A stretch of 64,000 bases of DNA from Salvelinus alpinus. Its lineage: Eukaryota > Chordata > Actinopteri > Salmoniformes > Salmonidae. The notes under the pieces were generated by a model. The model did no database searches. It was not told where the DNA came from and saw only the letters and a program-made list of their open reading frames with translations. Position 1 is the stretch's first letter. Each line of letters starts with the position of its first letter. This document shows, one piece after another, positions 55,403 to 64,000 of the stretch. The position numbers were made by a program, and so were the translations under genes. The stretch is from NCBI RefSeq assembly GCF_045679555.1, contig NC_092096.1, positions 21,661,016 through 21,725,015 of the forward strand, read 5' to 3'.

Positions 55403-58003
55403 GTGAATATTTCTCTGGAACAGAACCTGGATGAGCTCTATACCTGTAGGTTGTTTATGATGATCGCTGAGCTCCTTTTAGATATAGGCAGCAGTAGGTG
55501 AGCCTGCAAAATGATCCACTGTGTCCCTCACTGATGTAGACATGACCCCACAAGATGGTAGACCTTTTAATACCATACAGGACTCTAGTTCCCAAAAGCC
55601 TTTTTTACCACAGGCAGCGCCATTGAGGACTTTCACCATTTTGAAGTAGTCAACTGGGTGGGACTTCCTATAGGTTAAGGAAGGGTCGCATAATTCCATC
55701 CAGGTCACCACCAATGAATTATACTCGTGGGCAAACAGCCCATACCTGCAGGTGGTGGTAAATAGCCAACCTTGGTGTTTATACTGTACCTGTTCACACA
55801 ACACACTCCAGGTGGCAGTTTGCCAACTGATAAAAGTAGAAAATGGAGATGGCCTCAATGGTGCGTCCCGTGCTCTTACGTCATAAGGGGATAGAAACAA
55901 CGATGCGATGTCTAAACCCATGCTTCATACCTCTCAATGTTATCCTGGATTACAGCGTACGATGACACGCATGATTTCAGTTTAGAAAAAAATACTGTCA
56001 TTATTTCTCTTGCATCTTGCTTTACAACTTGTACATCCAGTGGTGTAACAAACCCAGCAATATGACATAGAAAAAACCTTTACTTCGAGTATAATCCAAC
56101 CACCAGCATGGAACATTAAAATATTACACTTCGGCAGGCTGGACCAGACTTGATATCTGGTGCCTGCAGACCGAGAAGGAGGACTTGCACTAAAGATACA
56201 CACTGGATTTAAAAAACAAAAGCAAACATACCGAAGAAAGTACTTGTAAATACTGAACATTCACTATATACAGACACATGGCTATCACTGGGCAGCTTGG
56301 ATGACGAGGGGCGGGGGGGTGAGTCAACAGTATGGCGACAGCCCAATGTCCAAGCATCACACATGCAGTGTAGTTTGCAGGGTTAAAATGCCTTTAGACA
56401 GCAGTGTCGGACATCACTAAAAGCTACAGTCATACAATTGGATTATAATCGGGGAGTTCTTTTCCATTTGGTTGGATGAAATCAACGTTTAAAAAGGAGC
56501 AGCTTCAACTGATAAAATCACTCACCAAGAAAACTAGATTGTTTATGTACAGATGGACATATTTTACATTTCAGTCCGTCCTTGCGCTGCCGCTGCGTAG
56601 AGACTACTAGCGGGAAAAGTAATGACCAATAACAGATGAGAACCCAGAAGAAGGGGCAGGTCTCGGGCTATATACCTTTTTTCTCTCATTGGGCCCGAGC
56701 TCCTTCAATCGGTAAACATTGAAGCGGCGGGAGTACGCCTGTATTTCTTCAGTAACGGCGAGACCAGAAACAAAAAAGGTGATCAGTGCATTGTCATAGG
56801 CAGACAAACAAACAAAAGGACCCCCCCCAAACAAAAAAATACACACATGGAATGAACCTTTCTTGTAAACTCCCAGAACCATCCATTCAGTCTGGGATGG
56901 AATGGCCTCATCTTCCCCTGACTCTAGTTGATCTCTCACTAACACTACTCTTATATTAGTGTGTGTGTGCCTACTTTTCTAGTGAAGCTCTCAGGGCACC
57001 ATGTCAGACATCCTTATACGATTTGTAGCTGATGTTTTCTTGATAAAAAAAACTAATTTAAAATAAGATGGTACTATAACATAATTTGATCTATAAATAG
57101 AGTTAAAATAAATATGCTTGCATCACATTATAAGTAGGATGTCGCTCCTATCTGCACCTTCAATACCTTGTGAAAGAGACCACTGGGATCAGACCCCCCC
57201 CCCAACGATTGCAAATGCCATTTTATGACGTACTGACAAGTTTAACAACTTTGGCAATTCTAAGCAATCCTTAGGGTAACTTGCAAAGACTTGAACGACG
57301 GTACGTAACCATGCCATAGTAACCATCCCTTATCAAATCCTGCTTAAGAACCAACTTCTTCCTTGAAAGGCCTCCCTTCCTCAGTCTCCCTAGCCACAAC
57401 AGTTCTAAAAAGGAACAATAGAGTTTTGAGCAACAATAAAAAACTGAAAGACAGAAGAAAAAAAACTGCAGGTCAATAAGATGGACGATTTAAAAAAAAA
57501 AAAAGTGAAAAATGTATCTAAAAAAATAAAATGGGAAAATAAACCAAAAAGGGAAAAAAATGATACTGCCGTCAACCGTACCGCCTTCACCGCAGCATAA
57601 TGACTCGAGTACAGCAAACAAAAAGATTCCTTATTTTAGTTTTTTTTATATTCTCTTTTCTCCTCCTCCCTCTGCCTCTCTCCCTGCCGCGTCTGGCAGC
57701 GGTGCACCGTCCATGGGCAGGAGAGACGAGGGGGGACCAGCAGAAGAGAAGGCCCCCCCAGGAGGGGCTCGGAGGTGGTGGTGGGTACAGTAATGGAGGT
57801 GGTTTCATATAGACTAGTAGTAGGTGTTGGTCTTATGGTGGTGTCCCGTAACAGCATGCTAGTTCCTGGCTGGTTTTCTCACTCTGAATGGGTGAGGAAG
57901 GAGGTCTGAGGGGAGTGCTCCAGAGAACAGCCTGGCTCCGATACTGAACCCTGGGGAACCCCCTCCTCTAGACACCGTCGCGCCACCTCTCCTCTCTTCT
58001 CGT

Positions 58004-58142
58004 CTACACCAGCTGGTAGCCCGACCCGGACGTCTGGTCGTACTCGATTGTGTACTGTGTGGTCCAGTCTATCGCCTTGGGCCGGATCAGGCCACAGCAG
58101 CGAATCTCAAAGAAGTCTATGAGGTTCCGTACACAACCATGA
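58004..58142 (-). CDS. zdhhc17: zdhhc17 last coding exon
   Basis: Acceptor CTCTCCGTAG, followed by T completing Asn. It encodes [17 protein letters not shown], then the C-terminal [16 protein letters not shown] and the TAG at 58006-58004. Confidence 0.95.
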
Positions 58143-61100
58143 CTACGGAGAGGGAGAGAAATGAAAATGTTGACATCATAACTACTTCTACATGTGTTAG
58201 GGATCCATTGATACAAGTACTACACCATGTGTATCAGGTGAAGTTTTGGTAGGTAGTGCAGCTTTGCTAACATCAGGGGAATATTAACAAACGAGAATTC
58301 GGAGGACGATGCTAAATCATGCTAGCTACTGCCTGTAGCAAAAGTAAACAACGGATTATCGTGGATTATGTCAGTACTGGCCTACATAGACAACCCAGGT
58401 AACATTAATTTCACCCAAACATGTAGGGCCCCGTTTCCCAGACACAAATTAGGCCTAGTGCTGGACTATAAAGCACTTTCAACAGATCTCCATTGAGAAT
58501 GCTTTTTAGTCCTGGACTAGGCTTCATCTGCCTGGGAAACGGGCCCGTAGATTGGATGAACCATCCCTTTAAGTAAGCACCAGAATGTACCCATTGTTAC
58601 CATAACTGGAACAGTCAATATTGAGGGAATAAAAAACATTAAAAGGCAACATTGTCCTGTACTGACCCAGGATCAGGTCAGTATTTCTGGGTAGGAGCAC
58701 ACAGATTGGCAGGGGCTCCTGAAGGGAGGGCTAGTACTCACTTGAAGGGGCTCTCGATGGAAGTGGCCGTTACTTTAAAGTGCTTGTATCTCCTGGCGTT
58801 CATCCTCTCGTTTGTGGTGATTCCCAGACCAGCAATCTGGAAGAGGGGCGCGAACACGCGTAGAACACAATGTCACAAATAGTTGTACAAAATAAATAAA
58901 ATAAAAATGGACCCATCTATGACATCACAACAAGATGAAGGTCAAGGATGTAAATGCATCCCATGGACAATTATGATTCTAAATAGGATATAGGCTCCTG
59001 TCCTATGGGTCGTTCTAGCTGGGACCAGGCTTACTTTACTTATCTCACCTGGCTAAATGCAGGTTAAACAACCAATCAATGGTCTCTCTAACCTGGTAGA
59101 GCTGGCACATGATCAGCACAGCCACCCACATGAAGTGGAACACACTGTTGAGGAACATCCAGAACATCCAGGGAGAGCAGGAGGCGATCTGCGTCAGGTA
59201 CAGCCAGAAACCATCCTTGGTGTAGTTGGTGGCGCAGTGGATCCTCCAGTCTGGGTAGAGGGGCAGAGAGGTTAGGGAAGAACCCCAGGGTGATAGAGTA
59301 GGACTGACGATTAAACCTGATCCTCCAGTCTGGGTAGAGGGGCAGAGAGGTTAGGGAAGAACCCCAGGGTGATAGAGTAGGACTGACGATTAAACCTGAT
59401 CCTGCAGTCTGATTGACAAGTGTATGAGTGATTACATAGACAACCTATGAAAGGGTTATACTACACGTTTATAGAAATGAAATAACTGCACTAATAACTG
59501 GATTAATGGACAAATTAAAGTAACCAAAATGTGGTGTACCATAACCAATAGAGATGTTATGTTGTTATCTAACAACTTCAAAGATTTGACTGAGTTCCAG
59601 TTCATAGAAGGGAATCAGTCAATGGAAATACATTCATAAAGGCCTAATCTATGGACTTCACATGACTGGGCAGTGGTGCAGCCAAACATCCTGTATACAG
59701 CTAGGTTGTTTACAGCTGTACAATTACATTAGGAAATCATGGTGGTGTAACTAGAATGAGAGGTGTGGTGTGGTGGTGTAACTAGAATGAGAGGTGTGGT
59801 GTGGTGGTGTAACTAGAATGAGAGGTGTGGTGTGGTGGTGTAACTAGAATGAGAGGTGTGGTGTGGTGGTGTAACTAGAATGAGAGGTGTGGTGTGGTGG
59901 TGTAACTAGAATGAGAGGTGTGGTGTGGTGGTGTAACTAGAATGAGAGGTGTGGTGTGGTGGTGTAACTAGAATGAGAGGTGTGGTGGGGTGGTGTAACT
60001 AGAATGAGAGGTGTGGTGGGGTGGTGTAACTAGAATGAGGTGTGGTGGGGTGGTGTAACTAGAATGAGAGGTGTGGTGGGGTGGTGTAACTAGAATGAGA
60101 GGTGTGGTGGGGTGGTGTAACTAGAACGAGGTGTGGTGGGGTGGGTTGGTGGAACTAGAATGAGGTGTGGTGGGGTGGGTTGGTGGAACTAGAATGAGGT
60201 GTGGTGGGGTGGGTTGGTGGAACTAGAATGAGGTGTGGTGGGGTGGGTTGGTGGAACTAGAATGAGGTGTGGTGGGTTGGTGGAACTAGAATGAGGTGTG
60301 GTGGGTTGGTGGAACTAGAATGAGGTGTGGTGGGGTGGTGTAACTAGAATGAGAGGTGTGGTGGGGTGGTGTAACTAGAATGAGAGGTGTGGTGGGGTGG
60401 TGTAACTAGAATGAGGTGTGGTGGGGTGGGTTGGTGGAACTAGAATGAGGTGTGGTGGGGTGGGTTGGTGGAACTAGAATGAGGTGTGGTGGGTTGGTGG
60501 AACTAGAATGAGGTGTGGTGGGTTGGTGGAACTAGAATGAGGTGTGGTGGGTTGGTGTAACTAGAATGAGGTGTGGTGGGGTGGTGTAACTAGAATGAGG
60601 TGTGGTGGGTTGGTGGAACTAGAATGAGGTGTGGTGGGGGAACTAGAATGAGGTGTGGTGGGTTGGTGGAACTAGAATGAGGTGTGGTGGGGTGGTGTAA
60701 CTAGAATGAGGTGTGGTGGGGTGGTGTAACTAGAATGAGGTGTGGTAGGGTGGTGTAACTAGAATGAGGTGTGGTGGGGTGGTGTAACTAGAATGAGGTG
60801 AGGTGTGGTGTTGTAACTAGAATGAGGTGTGGTAGGGTGGTGTAACTAGAATGAGGTGTGGTGGGGTGGTGTAACTAGAATGAGGTGAGGTGTGGTGTTG
60901 TAACTAGAATGAGGTGTGGTAGGGTGGTGTAACTAGAACGAGGTGTGGTGGGGTGGTGTAACTAGAACGAGGTGTGGTGGGGTGGTGTAACTAGAATGAG
61001 GTGTGGTGGGGTGGGGTTGGTGGAACTAGAATGAGGTGTGGTGGGGTGGGTTGGTGGAACTAGAATGAGGTGTGGTGGGGTGGGTTGGTGGAACTAGAAT

Positions 61101-63912
61101 GAGGTGTGGTGGGGTGGGTTGGTGGAACTAGAATGAGGTGTGGTGGGGTGGGTTGGTGGAACTAGAATGAGGTGTGGTGGGGTGGGTTGGTGGAACTAGA
61201 ATGAGGTGTGGTGGGGTGGGTTGGTGGAACTAGAATGAGGTGTGGTGGGGTGGGTTGGTGGAACTAGAATGAGGTGTGGTGGGGTGGTGTAACTAGAATG
61301 AGGTGAGGTGTGGTGTTGTAACTAGAATGAGGTGTGGTAGGGTGGTGTAACTAGAATGAGGTGTGGTGGGGTGGTGTAACTAGAATGAGGTGTGGTGGGG
61401 TGGGTTGGTGGAACTAGAATGAGGTGTGGTGGGGTGGGTTGGTGGAACTAGAATGAGGTGTGGTGGGGTGGGTTGGTGGAACTAGAATGAGGTGTGGTGG
61501 GGTGGGTTGGTGGAACTAGAATGAGGTGTGGTGGGGTGGGTTGGTGGAACTAGAATGAGGTGTGGTGGGGTGGGTTGGTGGAACTAGAATGAGGTGTGGT
61601 GGGGTGGGTTGGTGGAACTAGAATGAGGTGTGGTGGGGTGGGTTGGTGGAACTAGAATGAGGTGTGGTGGGGTGGGTTGGTGGAACTAGAATGAGGTGTG
61701 GTGGGGTGGGTTGGTGGAACTAGAATGAGGTGTGGTGGGGTGGGTTGGTGGAACTAGAATGAGGTGTGGTGGGTTGGTGTAACTAGAATGAGGTGTGGTG
61801 GGGTGGTGTAACTAGAATGAGAGGTGTGGTGGGGTGGTGTAACTAGAATGAGAGGTGTGGTGGGGTGGTGTAACTAGAATGAGGTGTGGTGGGGTGGGTT
61901 GGTGGAACTAGAATGAGGTGTGGTGGGTTGGTGGAACTAGAATGAGGTGTGGTGGGTTGGTGGAACTAGAATGAGGTGTGGTGGGTTGGTGTAACTAGAA
62001 TGAGGTGTGGTGGGGTGGTGTAACTAGAATGAGGTGTGGTGGGTTGGTGGAACTAGAATGAGGTGTGGTGGGGTGGTGGAACTAGAATGAGGTGTGGTGG
62101 GTTGGTGGAACTAGAATGAGGTGTGGTGTTGTAACTAGAATGAGGTGTGGTGGGGTGGTGTAACTAGAATGAGGTGTGGTAGGGTGGTGTAACTAGAATG
62201 AGGTGAGGTGTGGTGTTGTAACTATAATGAGGTGAGGTGTGGTGTTGTAACTATAATGAGGTGTGGTAGGGTGGTGTAACTAGAATGAGGTGTGGTGGGG
62301 TGGTGTAACTAGAATGAGGTGTGGTGGGGTGGTGTAACTAGAACGAGGTGTGGTGGGGTGGTGTAACTAGAATGAGGTGTGGTGGGGTGGTGTAACTAGA
62401 ATGAGGTGTGGTGGGGTGGTGTAACTAGAATGAGGTGTGGTGGGGTGGTGTAACTAGAATGAGGTGTGGTGGGGTGGTGTAACTAGAATGAGGTGTGGTG
62501 GGTTGATGTAACTAGAATGAGGTGTGGTGGGTTGATGTAACTAGAATGAGGTGTGGTGGGGTGGTGTAACTAGAATGAGGTGTGGTGGGTTGGTGTAACT
62601 AGAACGAGGTGTGGTGGGTTGGTGGAACTAGAACGAGGTGTGGTGGGGTGGTGTAACTAGAACGAGGTGTGGTGGGTTGGTGGAACTAGAACGAGGTGTG
62701 GTGGGTTGGTGGAACTAGAACGAGGTGTGGTGGGTTGGTGGAACTAGAACGAGGTGTGGTGGGTTGGTGGAACTAGAACGAGGTGTGGTGGGTTGGTGTA
62801 ACTAGAACGAGGTGTGGTGGGTTGGTGGAACTAGAACGAGGTGTGGTGGGTTGGTGGAACTAGAACGAGGTGTGGTGGGTTGGTGGAACTAGAACGAGGT
62901 GTGGTGGGTTGGGGTGTTCCACTCACAGCAGATACAGCCGTAGATCATCCAGCTGATCATGCAGAGCAGGAAGAACAGGTATCCCATGAAGTAGCGGTGA
63001 TTCCCACTTCCTGTTGACAGCACAATGACAAAAGTGAGAGGGGGAGTTAAGCCTCATCTGTCTGGTCCCTCATTCTCCTCACCCCTCCCTCACTGTCGTC
63101 ATCCCTCCCTCACTGTCGTCATCCCTCCCTCACTGTCCTCCTGGCTCCTCTCCAGGTCAAGACAAATGAGAGATGTAGAGAGAGAGAGAGGAGGAGAAAG
63201 ACAGTACAGTAGGATTGAAGGAGGCCAATTAGTTGTCAGATCTGTCAGTCGGCTCGTTGGGTCATACTCAGATACATGAGCAGGTGTGTGGGGCTGCTGC
63301 CAGTCACTGTTTGGACTAAAGGATGTGAAGGGGGGAGGACACCTGGCCAACACACTGAGGACCTCTAGGGAGTAACTTGTAGCGCGTCTATGTCGCTGCC
63401 TGTCTAAAAGGCAAGCTCCATCCTGTCTGGCTCTTAGGGGACAGCATGGACACTTTAGGACCCCCTTCCATCTCAAAGTTTACAGGCAGACATGTCTGGA
63501 CACGTGTCAGCTGTTCATGAGGCCATCTGTCTGGAAGTTCAAACAGTGGAGGGAAAAACAGGCAGCTGCTGCTTCACGGCTAACAGAGCTGGGCAGCGTG
63601 CGTGCACACACACACACACACACACACACCTTTCTATATTCTGCCAGAACAGCTAATGAATTCATGTGTCGGCTTGTTTATTGTTCTTACAGAACCATGT
63701 GCTGCTTCTTAGGCTGGAATTCTGTGGACATAAATGACAATCAGCTGCACTAACTCCAGTTGCTGGGCAATGAATGGGTTGTTGCTAAGCTAAATACTGC
63801 CGCTGGTGTTACACATACCGACACAGTTGCCCACCCAAGGGCAGTGGTGGTCGAACTTGGCGATACAGCGGTTGCACACAGCACAGTGTTTGGACCGGAT
63901 GGGCTTCCGTAT
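58004..63912 (-). CDS. zdhhc17: Zdhhc17 (HIP14) palmitoyltransferase, C-terminal part
   Basis: A Golgi/vesicle S-palmitoyltransferase acting on neuronal proteins such as huntingtin and SNAP25 (known for the family). The gene is partial: N-terminal exons, including the ankyrin repeats, lie beyond 64000. The minus-strand exons are 63912-63819, 63010-62927, 59250-59093, 58836-58742 and 58142-58004. All junctions are GT-AG and the phases join into 189 codons plus a stop. The Cys-rich domain reads [20 protein letters not shown], with DHHC as the catalytic site. Two membrane segments follow ([15 protein letters not shown] and [17 protein letters not shown]). Then come the TTxE motif as TTNE in [11 protein letters not shown], the PaCCT-type [15 protein letters not shown], and the terminus [12 protein letters not shown], identical in form to human. 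No damage is seen. ZDHHC13 is less likely, because the C-terminus is that of ZDHHC17. Confidence 0.94.
58427..58546. mobile_element. Palindromic MITE in zdhhc17 intron
   Basis: GGGCCCCGTTTCCCAGAC at the left and CTGGGAAACGGGCCCG at the right are inverted repeats. Inner arms AATTAGGCCTAGTGCTGGAC and GTCCTGGACTAGGCTTCATC are also opposed. Confidence 0.8.
58742..58836 (-). CDS. zdhhc17: zdhhc17 exon with TTNE motif
   Basis: Acceptor CCTCTTCCAG, donor CCTTCAA|GTGAGT (two bases left over). It encodes [20 protein letters not shown] and [11 protein letters not shown]. Confidence 0.94.
59093..59250 (-). CDS. zdhhc17: zdhhc17 exon, fourth membrane segment
   Basis: Acceptor CTCTACCCAG, donor TACCAG|GTTAGAG (phase 0). 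It encodes [18 protein letters not shown] and [18 protein letters not shown]. The acceptor and the first bases of the exon are duplicated 79 bp upstream. Confidence 0.94.
59240..59411. repeat. 79-bp tandem duplication spanning a zdhhc17 splice acceptor
   Basis: GATCCTCCAGTCTGGGTAG starts at 59240 and again at 59319, followed each time by AGGGGCAGAGAGGTTAGGG ... GACTGACGATTAAACCT. A third partial start (GATCCTGCAGTCTGATTG) is at 59398. Each full copy contains the minus-strand acceptor CTACCCAG|ACTGGAGGATC. Confidence 0.95.
59741..62914. repeat. 29-33-bp G-rich minisatellite in zdhhc17 intron
   Basis: About 3.2 kb of units such as TAACTAGAATGAGAGGTG plus TGGTGTGGTGGTG (31 bp at the left end) and variants with GGGGTGGGTTGGTGG or GGGTTGGTGG. 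Left units carry GAGAGG. The middle and right units carry GAATGAGG, and the right end mostly GAACGAGG, so unit types are zoned along the array. It is G-rich on the plus strand and C-rich in the zdhhc17 transcript. Confidence 0.97.
62927..63010 (-). CDS. zdhhc17: zdhhc17 exon, third membrane segment
   Basis: Acceptor CTGTCAACAG, donor ATCTGCT|GTGAGT. It encodes [17 protein letters not shown] and SWMIYGCIC. Its donor is about 12 bases from the start of the G-rich minisatellite. Confidence 0.93.
63081..63140. repeat. 20-bp tandem repeat, 3 copies
   Basis: ATCCCTCCCTCACTGTCGTC three times with small changes, in the zdhhc17 intron. Confidence 0.9.
63141..63818. other. zdhhc17 intron, otherwise unremarkable
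   Basis: Intronic sequence with a GA-rich patch near 63175-63200 and the CA microsatellite at 63604-63630. Nothing else recognised. Confidence 0.5.
63604..63630. repeat. (CA)n microsatellite
   Basis: A CA run of about 27 bp in the zdhhc17 intron between the DHHC exon and the next exon. Confidence 0.95.
63819..63912 (-). CDS. zdhhc17: zdhhc17 exon with DHHC motif
   Basis: Minus-strand acceptor GTCCACACAG, donor GTGTCG|GTATGT (one base left over). It encodes [16 protein letters not shown] and [12 protein letters not shown], the zinc-binding and catalytic core. Confidence 0.95.
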
Positions 63913-64000
63913 CTGTGTGGACAAATACAAATGTATTGAGGCTTGACAGAATGACAAAGTTAAACCCAAACCATGCAAAACACATCAGGACATAATACAA

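Larger units (their letters stand above)
55095..58003 (-). other. zdhhc17: zdhhc17 3' UTR
   Basis: About 2.9 kb between the stop codon (58004-58006) and the proposed poly(A) site. A long 3' UTR is also known for mammalian ZDHHC17. It contains a hairpin MITE (55276-55402), an A-rich stretch (about 57415-57560, T-rich in the mRNA) and no coding block. Confidence 0.55.

Noticed and set aside
57405-57857. Small frames in the A-rich and GAGG-rich part of the zdhhc17 3' UTR
   Set aside because: Compositional artefacts inside a 3' UTR; overlapping frames on both strands and no domain.
63025-63476. Frames beside the zdhhc17 exon
   Set aside because: Intronic, low-complexity (CCCTCCCTCA repeat), with no similarity to Zdhhc17 or other proteins.

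Overview
The window is vertebrate nuclear DNA, almost certainly from a salmonid fish (trout, salmon or charr group). The genes are spliced, with GT-AG introns and vertebrate protein homology. The non-coding DNA is packed with repeat families I recognise from salmonid genomes: Tc1-like transposons whose ends read CAGTGGGGAGAACAAG or CTACCGGTCAAA, tRNA-derived SINEs with a GGTGGCGCAGTGG-type head, L2/Rex-like LINEs, and short palindromic MITE-like elements. No species is assigned.

Three protein-coding genes can be built exon by exon. e2f7 (+ strand, coding exons 4726-27397, 801 codons) encodes the atypical E2F repressor with two DNA-binding domains. csrp2 (+ strand, 47962-54866, 193 codons) encodes a two-LIM cysteine- and glycine-rich protein. 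zdhhc17 (- strand, 63912-58004, only the last five coding exons in the window) encodes the C-terminal part of the HIP14 palmitoyltransferase, including its DHHC motif. E2F7, CSRP2 and ZDHHC17 are also neighbours on human chromosome 12, so this is conserved vertebrate microsynteny. csrp2 and zdhhc17 converge tail to tail with about 100 bp between their poly(A) sites. The genes share a neighbourhood but no pathway: cell-cycle repression, muscle/cytoskeletal scaffolding and protein palmitoylation.

Layout: 1-3400 intergenic with scattered repeats; 3400-4120 e2f7 promoter and non-coding exon 1 with E2F-like sites; 4726-29335 e2f7, whose intron 2 holds a decayed LINE with a nested SINE, intron 5 a 2.2 kb minisatellite, intron 7 a Tc1-like transposon, and intron 10 a 3.1 kb minisatellite plus a LINE tail; 29340-44900 intergenic, with a cluster of four minisatellites (30.3-39.6 kb) and a second, decayed Tc1-like element; 44900-54985 csrp2 with a LINE/hAT nest in the region of intron 1 and a 1.4 kb minisatellite in intron 3; 55090-64000 the 3' part of zdhhc17 with a long 3' UTR and a 3.2 kb G-rich minisatellite.

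Tandem arrays cover roughly 18 kb, a little over a quarter of the window. The most interesting signals are where repeats meet splice sites. A 56-bp array in e2f7 intron 5 appears to have been built from the end of a MITE fused to the exon 6 polypyrimidine tract, and runs right up to that acceptor. A 79-bp tandem duplication in zdhhc17 copies a 3' splice site. The 3.2 kb G-rich array starts about 12 nt from a zdhhc17 splice donor, and a MITE begins a few bases inside the e2f7 exon 6 donor. I found no bacterial-type, viral or CRISPR system.
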